Made by a program: the position numbers and the translations under genes. A stretch of 53,281 bases of DNA. Origin: Marinifilum sp. (GTDB taxonomy: Bacteria; Bacteroidota; Bacteroidia; Bacteroidales; CG2-30-32-10). The stretch is taken from the NCBI GenBank assembly GCA_020718065.1, contig DYDE01000012.1:1-53281 (forward strand), written 5' to 3'. Shown here piece by piece: positions 44,576-53,213 of the stretch. Positions within the stretch are counted from its first letter, which is position 1. Each line of letters starts with the position of its first letter. The notes beneath the pieces are model-generated. The model searched no databases. It was not told where the DNA came from and was given only the letters and a program-made list of their open reading frames with translations.

Positions 44576-46012
44576 CTATAAATCCTGAACTGTAAATCCT
44601 GTTTTTAAAAGATTTTCAGATGTAAGGATTTTTTCTAATTTTTCCTTTGAAACAAGTTTTAATTTTTCATTGGCTGCAAAAATACTAATATTATTTGTTT
44701 TCATCTCTTTTGAGATAAGCGAGGCTTTGTTGTATCCGATATAAGGTACTAAAGCTGTTGCAACAGAAGGACTGTTTAACAGTTTTTCTAAAGCTAATTC
44801 TGAATTAATAATTAAGCCTGAAAATAGGTTTTCGCTAAGTGTTTGGTTGCATGCAATCAATAATTTTAAACTATCAATCAAAGAATAACCGATAATTGGA
44901 ATATATGCGTTTAAATCGAGACAACCAGCAGCTGATAATGATGTAATAACTGAATCGTTAGCATATATTTTGTGACTACAACTGATAACAAATTCAGGTA
45001 TTACCGGATTAACTTTACCTGGCATAATAGAGCTGCCAAGTTGTTTTTTAGGAATGCTAATTTCATTATTTTTTATTAAGTCTGAAGAAAGTAAACGCAT
45101 ATCCGAAACCATTTTCTCAAGATTAACAGCATGAGCTTTTATAATAGCATGAACTTCAACAAATGTATCTAAATTATTTGTAGCATCAGAAAGGTTTTCA
45201 CTTCGTGTAATAGGAAGGTTCGTTAGTTTCTGAAGCTGCTCTACCACATTCATTATAAAATATTGAGGAACAGTAATCCCTGTTCCTACTGCACTTCCCC
45301 CCAGATTAACTATTTTTATTCTTTCGAAACATTTAGATACTCGCCACCAATCTCTTGAAAGAGCTTCGTTGTATGTACTGAAAAGCTTTCCATAAGATGA
45401 TGGAACAGCCTCTTGCATTTGTGTATAAGCAATTCTTAATTTATTAAAATTTTGTTTTTCAATATTTTCAATTATTGCTCTTAATTGATTTATAGATTTT
45501 TCAAGAAGATTTAAAAGATTTAATATAGTTAGTTTAAGAGAAGTGGGAATTACATCATTGGTAGATTGAAAGACATTCGCATGTTCAATTGGGTCAATAA
45601 TATCGTACTGTCCGGGATTCTTGTCTTGTTTTATAAGAGAAGCATTTGCAATAATTTCATTCATATTCATATTGATGCTTGTGCCAGCACCTCCTGTGAT
45701 TGCAGGAATAATAAAATCTTCAAAATATTTTCCTTCACTTATTTCTTCAGCAACTAAAGAAAGGGTTTCTAATATTCTATTATCAATAAGTTGAAATGGA
45801 AGGTTGTTTATTAGTTGCTTGTTTTCAAGAGCTTTCTTGTAATTTGCATATGTTTTGAAACAAGCTAATTTTACGATACCTAAAGCTTTATACCATTCAA
45901 TAGGAAAAGGTGTATTATCTGGAAAATTCTCTTTAGCTCTCCATGAATGAATGCCATATAAAGCATTTTCATCAATAAACTTTTCACCAATAAAATCTTC
46001 TTCGCGACGCAT
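44576..46012 (-). CDS. aspA: Aspartate ammonia-lyase
   Basis: Converts aspartate to fumarate and ammonium. The 478-residue fumarase/aspartase superfamily protein has 'DENALYGIHSWRAKENFP', 'GGAGTSINMNMNEIIAN', and the signature 'GSSIMPGKVNPVIPEF'. Gene neighbourhoods of hydE/F/G often include an aspartase, and it is ten bases upstream of hydF here, so it may supply ammonium during hydrogenase maturation besides a general metabolic role. That link is inference. Confidence 0.9.
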   Translation of the reverse strand: MRREEDFIGEKFIDENALYGIHSWRAKENFPDNTPFPIEWYKALGIVKLACFKTYANYKKALENKQLINNLPFQLIDNRILETLSLVAEEISEGKYFEDFIIPAITGGAGTSINMNMNEIIANASLIKQDKNPGQYDIIDPIEHANVFQSTNDVIPTSLKLTILNLLNLLEKSINQLRAIIENIEKQNFNKLRIAYTQMQEAVPSSYGKLFSTYNEALSRDWWRVSKCFERIKIVNLGGSAVGTGITVPQYFIMNVVEQLQKLTNLPITRSENLSDATNNLDTFVEVHAIIKAHAVNLEKMVSDMRLLSSDLIKNNEISIPKKQLGSSIMPGKVNPVIPEFVISCSHKIYANDSVITSLSAAGCLDLNAYIPIIGYSLIDSLKLLIACNQTLSENLFSGLIINSELALEKLLNSPSVATALVPYIGYNKASLISKEMKTNNISIFAANEKLKLVSKEKLEKILTSENLLKTGFTVQDL

Positions 46013-46049
46013 AATTTAGATTACATTTATTTTAAAATTAAGAAGTTAG

Positions 46050-48125
46050 TTAATAATATTCTTGAATATGAATATCATCAAAATAAACGACATCATTTCC
46101 ATTATTCCAAACATAAATATGAATTTCATTATCAGGAATATCTTTTGAAATATCAAAAGTTAATTCAACAAGTTCCCAGCCATTAGATTTACTCTCAATT
46201 ACATTAGTGCTATTTTTATAAAATGTTGGATCATTGGAACAAGCAACAATTACTCCATTTTTACTTTGTGATTTTCGCCAAACAGTTATCTTAAAGAAAG
46301 TGTTTTGAATTAATTTTAATCTTATGTCCAGACCATAAGGTAAATCTTTAGTTAATTTAATGGAGTATTTTCCAGAATATGGGTTTTCAGAACTTTGCAA
46401 ATTGCCTTTTTCAAATAAATATTTTCTGGTTGAATCTACAAAAGATGTTTTATTTGAATCTAATTGTTCTAAATTGCAAAAAATATCAAGTTTTAAACTC
46501 GTAAGATTCTTAATTTTGTTAGTATCAGATATTAATAAATATATTGTTTCCTCATTTATCGGATTTGTATATATTTCGGATAAACTTAATAGGTTTTCAT
46601 TAGAATTGATATCAAGTAGCGCTTTTATATTCTCTTTTAAAGCCAATTTATCGCTACCTTTTGTGTAAATAATAAATTGATTATATTTTGAAAACAATTC
46701 ATTCTTCATAATATTTTTCTGCCAATCAAATATACCCCTATCTTTTAAAAAAAAATAAGTATCAGGGTATTTCTTTTTCAATAATTGAGCATATTTTGTT
46801 TTTTGGTTTCCACTATATACCATACCAAAATAAAGAGCAGATTCTTTAAGTGCGCAACCATATACTAATGGTATAATAATTTTTGGAGTGTTATTATACT
46901 TTTCTAAAAATGTTTTTGTATTATACATTGGATTGTAAAGGTTAGGATAGAAATGATATCTAACATACAATCTTGTAGTAAATCCAGACAGAACAATGGA
47001 TGCAATAATAACTAATAAGTAGGTTTTGATTTTAATTGGATAATTTTTAAATAATGGTAAATATAGTTTAATGATGGCATACAAACCCAATATAACAAAA
47101 CTGTAAACAGGAATTAAATAATGAAAACTATAATGTTTGGCAACAATGATAATTTGTATAACAAACATTATAAAAATTCCCCAAACAAGTTTTTTTTGTT
47201 TTTTATCAATATTAATAAACCATTTCTTTTTTATAGTAATTAATAAGCAAGTAATTAATAAACCAAAGAAAGTGATTGTAAAAGGAAACTCCTCACTAAG
47301 GATATTTAGAATATTACTAATAAATAGATGATACTCTATGATACCTTTTGCACCAGCACCATATCTGCCAGTATGAGTAAGGATGTTGTTTAAAAAATTA
47401 AAATGATTGGCATACTGAGGAATAATGGGTAGAATAAACACAAAGAATAATAGAATTGTACTAAAAAAATATAATATTTTGTTTTTAACTCCTTTTAATA
47501 AAAACAATGGAATAATAATTAAAGGAAAAGATGATATTTTTATAGCCAATAATAAACCGGATATAAAAGAAAACCATAATATATAAGATCTTGGTTTTAA
47601 TGTATTTTCTGTATAAGTATAAAGAAAAGTAATCAAAACCAGGTACACTCCACAAAAAACCAAAAATGATTCACAAGCAATTATAGGCATAAAAAACATA
47701 GAAACCATTGAAATAATTGGCGTAAACTGGAGAAAAAAAGCAGTTTTTATGTTGTTTGTTCTTTTTAAAATAACAAACCCAAGAACAAAAACAGCTAAAA
47801 CATTTAAAGATATCAATATTAAGCTTATTACTTGCAAATAATGCTCAGGATTGTATAATACATCTTCAACCAAAGAGCTATTATCTTGAAAAAAGAATGT
47901 AATTCTTATAATGATAGCACATAAAATTTGCAAAGGTGTGCCTGGATGATCGATATGTCCAATATCAAATATGCCCTGAGCAAGATTAGTGCCATTAAAT
48001 AAATACGCATAAACCGGATCGAACCAGGACATATAAAAGTTTGCAATGTCTTTCAAAAAAAGAAAACATAAAACAAACATGATAACAGGTATTATTGTTA
48101 ATAAAATGATCTCTTTAATTTTCAT
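46050..48125 (-). CDS. GT-C-type membrane glycosyltransferase with C-terminal beta-sandwich
   Basis: The 691-residue protein has about ten transmembrane helices in residues 1-400. An early Asp is followed by 'FDIGHIDHPGTPLQ', in the place where GT-C/PMT-like enzymes bind a lipid-linked sugar and acceptor. The last 150 residues ('KTSFVDSTRKYLFEKG', 'SGKYSIKLTKD', 'VVYFDDIHIQEYY') look like a carbohydrate-binding beta-sandwich. No exact donor or acceptor can be named. Confidence 0.72.
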   Translation of the reverse strand: MKIKEIILLTIIPVIMFVLCFLFLKDIANFYMSWFDPVYAYLFNGTNLAQGIFDIGHIDHPGTPLQILCAIIIRITFFFQDNSSLVEDVLYNPEHYLQVISLILISLNVLAVFVLGFVILKRTNNIKTAFFLQFTPIISMVSMFFMPIIACESFLVFCGVYLVLITFLYTYTENTLKPRSYILWFSFISGLLLAIKISSFPLIIIPLFLLKGVKNKILYFFSTILLFFVFILPIIPQYANHFNFLNNILTHTGRYGAGAKGIIEYHLFISNILNILSEEFPFTITFFGLLITCLLITIKKKWFINIDKKQKKLVWGIFIMFVIQIIIVAKHYSFHYLIPVYSFVILGLYAIIKLYLPLFKNYPIKIKTYLLVIIASIVLSGFTTRLYVRYHFYPNLYNPMYNTKTFLEKYNNTPKIIIPLVYGCALKESALYFGMVYSGNQKTKYAQLLKKKYPDTYFFLKDRGIFDWQKNIMKNELFSKYNQFIIYTKGSDKLALKENIKALLDINSNENLLSLSEIYTNPINEETIYLLISDTNKIKNLTSLKLDIFCNLEQLDSNKTSFVDSTRKYLFEKGNLQSSENPYSGKYSIKLTKDLPYGLDIRLKLIQNTFFKITVWRKSQSKNGVIVACSNDPTFYKNSTNVIESKSNGWELVELTFDISKDIPDNEIHIYVWNNGNDVVYFDDIHIQEYY

Positions 48126-48143
48126 AATTTTTTTTTTACTTTT

Positions 48144-48905
48144 TTACCTGCTATTCCTAACGTCAATAAGTTTTGCTATAATACAAACCGCAATTTCCTG
48201 TGGTGTGTTGGCTGCTAATTTAATGCCTATCGGCGTATCTATTTTATTAAATTGTTCTTCTGTCAATATTTTTTCATTAATGAATTGTTTTTTTACTTCA
48301 GCTACTTTTACCTTGCTGCCAATCATACCTAAATAAGCATACTTCTTTTTACAAACCAATTTCAATACATCTGCATCGTGCATATGTTTATGTGTAACAA
48401 TAACAATATAACTATTATCATCAAATTCTATTTCTTCAATAGCTTCGTTGTAGTTTTTATTGTATTTTTCACAATATTCGAAAGCAGCGTCGTTCATTAT
48501 TCCAGGGCGTTCGTCAACAAGAGCTACTTTAAACCCAAGTTCGATTGAAAATTTTGCTAATGTTCGGCAAATATGTCCTGCTCCAAAAACTATCAGTTTT
48601 TGTTGTTTAGAGATGGGTTCAATATAAACTTCCATACTTCCACCGCAAAGCATTCCGACATCATTCTTAAGTTTATATTCTCTTGAAAAAGGTGTTTTTA
48701 GTTTAATTACTTTTTGTGCTTCTTCAATAACTTCGTTTTCAATGCTTCCACCACCAATAGTGCCAATTATGCTTCCATCTTCAAAAACGATCATTTTTGA
48801 GCCTGCTTTTCTGGGGGAAGAACCTTGAGTTGAAATAACGATACATAATGCAGCAGGCTTATTGGTATTTTCAATATTTGAAATTTCCTGATAAATAGAT
48901 TTCAT
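48144..48905 (-). CDS. XdhC/CoxI family protein (molybdenum enzyme maturation)
   Basis: XdhC-type proteins bind and deliver sulfurated molybdenum cofactor to hydroxylases such as xanthine dehydrogenase. The 253-residue protein shows 'ALCIVISTQGSSPRKAGSKMIVFEDGSIIGTIGGGSIENE', 'MLCGGSMEVYIEP' and a Rossmann domain 'IVFGAGHICRTLAKF'. It lies 26 bases after a nucleoside deaminase gene, a purine-catabolism neighbour, but no xanthine dehydrogenase subunit is in the window. Confidence 0.85.
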   Translation of the reverse strand: MKSIYQEISNIENTNKPAALCIVISTQGSSPRKAGSKMIVFEDGSIIGTIGGGSIENEVIEEAQKVIKLKTPFSREYKLKNDVGMLCGGSMEVYIEPISKQQKLIVFGAGHICRTLAKFSIELGFKVALVDERPGIMNDAAFEYCEKYNKNYNEAIEEIEFDDNSYIVIVTHKHMHDADVLKLVCKKKYAYLGMIGSKVKVAEVKKQFINEKILTEEQFNKIDTPIGIKLAANTPQEIAVCIIAKLIDVRNSR

Positions 48906-48931
48906 ATTTTCAATTGTTTGTTAAAATTTAA

Positions 48932-49408
48932 TTAATATTCAACTTTGTCTGTTTTGTTTGCCCATGTTTCAAAAGATTCTTTTGCTTCATTACTCATGAG
49001 CTGTTTCATTTGTATTTTTCTTAATTTAATAGGTGTATCTATTTCGTTATAAATAAATGAATCGTCAAATCCAATTTCGGCTGCATCTTGTTTGGTGTTT
49101 CCAAAATAAACACTTTTGGGACGCGCCCAATATATAGCTCCCAAACACATAGGGCAGGGTTCGCAACTTGTATATAAATCACAATTATCAAGCTGAAAAG
49201 AATTCAACTCTTTACAGGCATTGCGAATTGCTGTTACTTCAGCATGTGCTGTTGGGTCATTGGTTGTAGTAACCATATTTACTCCTGTTGCAATAATTTT
49301 GTTATTCTTTACAATTACTGCTGCAAAAGGACCTCCATTGCCCGACTTCACATTTTCTGTTGCCAATCTAATTGCTTCAGCCATAAAAGGATTGTATTCT
49401 TTTTCCAT
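48932..49408 (-). CDS. Nucleoside/guanine deaminase (CDA fold)
   Basis: The 158-residue zinc deaminase has 'HAEVTAIRNACKEL' (His and catalytic Glu) and 'SCEPCPMCLGAIYWARP' (two zinc cysteines). The C-terminal 'DAAEIGFDDSFIYNEI' is typical of guanine deaminase GuaD rather than tRNA-editing TadA. With the XdhC-like gene downstream this suggests purine use (guanine to xanthine). Confidence 0.87.
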   Translation of the reverse strand: MEKEYNPFMAEAIRLATENVKSGNGGPFAAVIVKNNKIIATGVNMVTTTNDPTAHAEVTAIRNACKELNSFQLDNCDLYTSCEPCPMCLGAIYWARPKSVYFGNTKQDAAEIGFDDSFIYNEIDTPIKLRKIQMKQLMSNEAKESFETWANKTDKVEY

Positions 49409-49517
49409 AGTATCAAAATAATTTAAGCTTTCACAAACCTACCTATATTTTAGTTTATTCTTTAATTACAATCAAAATTAATATAAGTTTAAAAATTTAA
49501 GTAATTTATTTGTAGTA

Positions 49518-50339
49518 TTAACCAAAATATCCCAAATGCCATATTGCAGTTAAATCCATAGTAATAGCCACCGAATAATGAATGGCAACTCCTAACCAAA
49601 TGGAATTGCTTTTTAAGCTTAAAGTACCTAAAACTATTCCTGCAAAAATAGCTGAGATTGTTTCGGGCATTGGTTTTCCAAAATGTATCATACAATAAGG
49701 AATGGTCATAATAAATACCGAATAGTATCCGAATCTTTGTTTCAAACCATGAAGTAAGAAACCCCTAAAAAAGAATTCGACACAAATAAATTGCACAAAG
49801 TATAATATTTGCCATATCCAGAAGTTTGGGTATAAGGATTCTCCTATTGACAATCTATAAAACGGATAGCGAGCCTGAAAACTTTTGGTGCCAGAAAAAA
49901 ATAACACCAGTGGTATCATTACCACCAACATTATTAAATAAATTTTATAATGTTTAAATACTTGTCCTCGCTGAAGTCCGAAATTTTTGAATTTATCTTT
50001 TAATAAAATCTTTATAATCAATAAAGGAAATAATATATAGAATACCAGAATAATGCTGACCCAATAAAATAGTTGATGAATTTGTGGGTTTGATGATTTT
50101 TCCATAAAATTTTTAAATGAAATGGAAAAAGAATCAAGGTTTAAAAATTTAATAAAATCAAGCATTAAAGGGAAACCCGGACTTCTTCCGAAATACTCAA
50201 CAAAAAGCAATGAAAAAGCTGCTGTAATTAATACAACAGGAATTTTCCATTTGAATAGTGATGATTTATTTTCATTAACAACCTCTTCTGATTGATGAAA
50301 AGTAGAGGAAAATATATATTTTATTTCTCGAAACAGCAT
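49518..50339 (-). CDS. CPBP family intramembrane protein (second copy)
   Basis: Similar to 39875-40816: motif 1 'CVEFFFRGFLLHG', motif 2 'CMIHFGKPMPETISAIFAG', motif 3 'IWLGVAIHYSVAITMDL'. The first Glu of E-E-x-x-x-R is again replaced by Val, so both belong to the same subgroup. The track starts at GTG 50360; the ATG at 50339 is preferred, since the GTG start directly abuts the hairpin at 50361-50391. About eight helices. Confidence 0.82.
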   Translation of the reverse strand: MLFREIKYIFSSTFHQSEEVVNENKSSLFKWKIPVVLITAAFSLLFVEYFGRSPGFPLMLDFIKFLNLDSFSISFKNFMEKSSNPQIHQLFYWVSIILVFYILFPLLIIKILLKDKFKNFGLQRGQVFKHYKIYLIMLVVMIPLVLFFSGTKSFQARYPFYRLSIGESLYPNFWIWQILYFVQFICVEFFFRGFLLHGLKQRFGYYSVFIMTIPYCMIHFGKPMPETISAIFAGIVLGTLSLKSNSIWLGVAIHYSVAITMDLTAIWHLGYFG

Positions 50340-50360
50340 ATAAAGCTTTGTATATATCAC

Positions 50361-50391
50361 AACAGCCTGTAAGTATTATTTACAGGCTGTT
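50361..50391 (-). terminator. Hairpin downstream of tRNA-Arg
   Basis: AACAGCCTGTAA and TTACAGGCTGTT form a perfect 12-bp stem around a 7-base loop, seven bases past the tRNA 3' end. No U-run follows, so it may serve as a processing signal or a U-less terminator, and also lies just before the CPBP gene. Confidence 0.55.
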
Positions 50392-50398
50392 GCTGTTG

Positions 50399-50470
50399 TA
50401 GCCCCACCAGGAATCGAACCTGAATTTAAAGTTTAGGAAACTTCCGTTCTATCCGTTGAACTATAGGGCC
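50399..50470 (-). tRNA. tRNA-Arg (anticodon CCT)
   Basis: The reverse strand gives a 72-base cloverleaf: acceptor GGCCCTA/TGGGGCT, anticodon stem GAAGT/ACTTT around TTCCTAA with anticodon CCT, and T arm CAGG-TTCGATT-CCTG. It reads AGG codons. CCA is not encoded. The GIY-YIG reading frame upstream runs into its 5' half. Confidence 0.93.
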
Positions 50471-50717
50471 TATTATTTTTATGCAAAAATAGTTTTAATT
50501 TTTCTTTTCCAATACCACTTTTCCAATATTTTTCTCTTATTCTTGCATGTTCTCTATTTTCGCATATTTCATGAAAAAATAATTTCCAGGGAATGTAACC
50601 TTTGGTAGAAGTTGTTGAACCACTATTATGTTCCTTTAATCTTTTTTCAATGTCTTGCGTCTGACCAACATAAATCCTTCCATCAACTAAACTTACTATG
50701 GCATATACAAAAATCAT
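50433..50717 (-). CDS. GIY-YIG nuclease (URI-type) running into tRNA-Arg
   Basis: The 94-residue ORF has the GIY-YIG fold: 'FVYAIVSLVDGRIYVGQTQDIEKRLKEHN' (with Tyr, Tyr, Arg in place) and 'KLFFHEICENREHARIREKYWKS'. The last 12 residues ('RPYSSTDRTEVS') are read from the 5' half of tRNA-Arg, so the true nuclease domain ends about residue 82. Such small nucleases are common in Bacteroidota, sometimes ending within tRNA genes. It lies between the tRNA and a broken second copy of its 5' half, which suggests a mobile element. Confidence 0.85.
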   Translation of the reverse strand: MIFVYAIVSLVDGRIYVGQTQDIEKRLKEHNSGSTTSTKGYIPWKLFFHEICENREHARIREKYWKSGIGKEKLKLFLHKNNRPYSSTDRTEVS

Positions 50718-50731
50718 ATTCTTATGTGATT

Positions 50732-50812
50732 AGTTTAGGAAACTTCCGTTCCCTGCCTGCCATGCGCACATGCCAACAGGCGGCAGGCAGGTATCCGTTG
50801 AACTATATGGCC
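50732..50812 (-). pseudogene. Broken 5' half copy of tRNA-Arg with inserted palindrome
   Basis: The reverse strand from 50812 reads GGCCATATAGTTCAACGGATA, then a 40-bp palindrome, then GAACGGAAGTTTCCTAAACT, after which similarity to the intact tRNA stops. One acceptor base differs (C to A). It lies five bases after the metG stop. The D-arm is split by the palindrome, so it cannot make a working tRNA. Confidence 0.85.
50752..50791. repeat. 40-bp palindromic element inside the tRNA remnant
   Basis: CCTGCCTGCC and GGCAGGCAGG are perfect 10-bp inverted ends around a 20-base centre. Comparison with the intact tRNA shows it was inserted exactly between 'GTTC' and 'TATCC', without visible target duplication. 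Confidence 0.85.
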
Positions 50813-50817
50813 ATATT

Positions 50818-52920
50818 TTACTTTACCTCGGATCCAGGTATGACATCCTTTATCGGTGATACAAATACCAATTCTCCATTGTGATTTTCGGCCATCAGTA
50901 TCATTCCTTGCGATTGAATGCCTTTTATTTCTTTCGCCTGCAAATTTACTAAAATACTTACTTTCTGCCCAATTATTTTTTCAGGTTCATAATATTCAGC
51001 AATTCCTGAGACAACAGTTCGTTTGTCAATACCTGTATCAATGGTCAATTTAAGTAGTTTTTTTGTTTTAGCTACTTTCTCCGCTGTTAAAATTATTCCA
51101 GTTCTGATATCGAGTTTGGCGAAATCTTCAAATTCAATGTTTTGTTTGGCTGCTTTAACTGTAGCGGCTTTTGTTTCGTTTAAAGCTTTTGAATTGGCTA
51201 ATTTTTTAACCTGAGCTTCAATTGCTGCATCTTCTATTTGTTCAAACAGCAAAGAAGGTTTGTTTAACTGAAAACCTGGTTTAAGAAGATCGATACAACC
51301 TGCATCATTCCAGTTCAGTTCTTTAAAATTTAACATTTTTGCCAGTTTGTCAGCTGTGAAAGGCAGAAAAGGCTGTGCTAATATTGCTAAATTGGCAGTA
51401 ATCTGCAATGATAAATTCATGATGGTCTTAACCCTTGTTTCATCTGTTTTAACAAGCTTCCATGGCTCATTGTCTGCAAGGTATTTATTGCCAAGCCTGG
51501 CTAAATTCATTAACTCTGATAAGGCTTCCCTGAAACGATAACTATTAATGCTACCACTAATTGACTGACGATATTTAGCCATCTCATTAATGATTGTTTT
51601 ATCGTTTTCATTTAATTCAGCTCTTTCGGGAACTATCCCATTATAATATTTGTCAGTTAAGACCAATGTTCTGTTTACAAAATTCCCCAGAATTGCAACC
51701 AGTTCGCTGTTGTTCTTTAGCTGGAAATCCTTCCAGGTAAAGTCGTTGTCCTTTGTTTCCGGCGCATTGGAAGTGAGAACATATCTTAATACATCCTGTT
51801 TGTCAGGAAATTCAAGTAAATATTCGTGCAACCATACTGCCCAGTTGCGCGAAGTTGATATTTTGTCTCCTTCGAGATTTAAAAATTCATTTGCAGGAAC
51901 ATTATCTGGTAAGATGTAGGAACCTTCTGCGTGAAGCATTGTAGGAAAAACAATACAATGAAAAACAATATTATCTTTTCCGATAAAATGGACCAACTTG
52001 GTTTCTTTTTCCCTGCCTGCCACCAATGTACCATCAGCATTCCGGGCAGGTTTCCAATATATTTCCCAGTTTTTTTTCTTTTCTATTGCCCACTCTTTGG
52101 TAGCTGAAATATAGCCAATAGGAGCATCGAACCACACATATAGTACTTTCCCATCAGCTCCTGAAATAGGAACTTTAACACCCCAGTCGAGGTCGCGTGT
52201 AACAGCCCTTGGTTGTAATCCCTGATCTATCCAAGATTTACATTGCCCCAAAACATTTGTTTTCCAATCATCTTTATGACCAATGACTATCCATTCTTTT
52301 AACCAATCGGAATACTGGTCTAAAGGTAAAAACCAATGTTTTGTTTCCTTTAAAACAGGAACATTGCCACTTAAAACAGATTTTGGGTTAATCAAATCTG
52401 TTGCATTCAGAGAAGCACCACACTTTTCGCATTGATCTCCATATGCTTTTTCATTATTGCAATGCGGGCAGGTTCCGGTAATATAACGATCAGCAAGAAA
52501 TTGAGAAGCTTCTACATCATAATATTGTTCAGTTGTTTTTTCAATAAACTTATTGTCATCATACATCTTCTTGAAAAATTCAGAAGCTGTTTCATGATGA
52601 ATTTTTGCAGAAGTACGCGAATAAACGTCAAATGAAATACCGAAATCCTCGAAAGATTTTTTAATAATAGCATGGTATTTGTCAACAATATCTTGTGGAG
52701 ATACGCCTTCTTGTTTTGCTTTAATCGTAATTGGTACACCATGCTCATCTGAACCACCAATAAAAAGGACATCTTCTCCTTTTAATCTCAAATAACGCGC
52801 ATAAATATCTGCAGGAACATATACTCCTGCAAGATGTCCAATATGTACAGGTCCATTGGCATAAGGCAAAGCAGATGTAATCGTATATCTTTTGGGTTTT
52901 GCTATTATATTATTTTCCAT
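50818..52920 (-). CDS. metG: Methionyl-tRNA synthetase with C-terminal tRNA-binding domain
   Basis: A 700-residue class I synthetase. HIGH motif '[14 protein letters not shown]', zinc knuckle '[18 protein letters not shown]', KMSKS-type '[13 protein letters not shown]', and a C-terminal EMAP-like domain '[20 protein letters not shown]'. Between 'EIYWK' and '[14 protein letters not shown]' a 13-residue stretch '[13 protein letters not shown]' comes from a palindromic repeat, in frame. Compared with other MetG proteins, as I recall them, this is extra. A TATCTTTG box on the reverse strand at 52984-52991 may be part of its promoter. Confidence 0.96.
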   Translation of the reverse strand: MENNIIAKPKRYTITSALPYANGPVHIGHLAGVYVPADIYARYLRLKGEDVLFIGGSDEHGVPITIKAKQEGVSPQDIVDKYHAIIKKSFEDFGISFDVYSRTSAKIHHETASEFFKKMYDDNKFIEKTTEQYYDVEASQFLADRYITGTCPHCNNEKAYGDQCEKCGASLNATDLINPKSVLSGNVPVLKETKHWFLPLDQYSDWLKEWIVIGHKDDWKTNVLGQCKSWIDQGLQPRAVTRDLDWGVKVPISGADGKVLYVWFDAPIGYISATKEWAIEKKKNWEIYWKPARNADGTLVAGREKETKLVHFIGKDNIVFHCIVFPTMLHAEGSYILPDNVPANEFLNLEGDKISTSRNWAVWLHEYLLEFPDKQDVLRYVLTSNAPETKDNDFTWKDFQLKNNSELVAILGNFVNRTLVLTDKYYNGIVPERAELNENDKTIINEMAKYRQSISGSINSYRFREALSELMNLARLGNKYLADNEPWKLVKTDETRVKTIMNLSLQITANLAILAQPFLPFTADKLAKMLNFKELNWNDAGCIDLLKPGFQLNKPSLLFEQIEDAAIEAQVKKLANSKALNETKAATVKAAKQNIEFEDFAKLDIRTGIILTAEKVAKTKKLLKLTIDTGIDKRTVVSGIAEYYEPEKIIGQKVSILVNLQAKEIKGIQSQGMILMAENHNGELVFVSPIKDVIPGSEVK
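52012..52050. repeat. 39-bp palindromic element within metG
   Basis: CCTGCCTGCC at one end and GGGCAGG at the other form an imperfect inverted repeat of 39 bp, i.e. 13 codons, so the metG frame is kept. The ends match the element at 50752-50791. Confidence 0.7.
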
Positions 52921-53143
52921 ATAGGTTAAAACAATTAATTTTTTTAATCAAAATCATTTAAAGTCAAGCTTTTTAAAACGTTGCAAAGATAAAAAATAAT
53001 ATAATTGTTTTATTTATATTTTATCCTTAATGAAATAGCACAAATAACTTGTAAGAGGTATATAATTTATTTATTTTTGATTTTTATATAATTCGTTTAT
53101 TCAAAAAAAATACTATATATAAAATGTTCATTGAAAAATGCAG
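52921..53143. other. AT-rich gap upstream of metG
   Basis: This stretch holds the possible metG -7 box (52984-52991, reverse strand). The rest is low-complexity A/T with no gene or clear structure. Confidence 0.4.
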
Positions 53144-53175
53144 TTTGGCTTATGCTTTGATATGGATTACATTTG
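53144..53175 (+). promoter_or_regulatory. Bacteroidetes-type promoter for a rightward gene
   Basis: TTTG at 53144-53147 and TACATTTG at 53168-53175 are separated by 20 bases, a good match to the consensus. It points to a rightward gene that begins near the window end. Confidence 0.55.
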
Positions 53176-53213
53176 GAAAAAAAATGAAGTTTTTTTAAGG
53201 TATTTTAAATAAG

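Noticed and set aside
52512-52772. Second reading frame in metG (86 residues)
   Set aside because: Fully inside metG on the same strand in another frame, without a plausible product.
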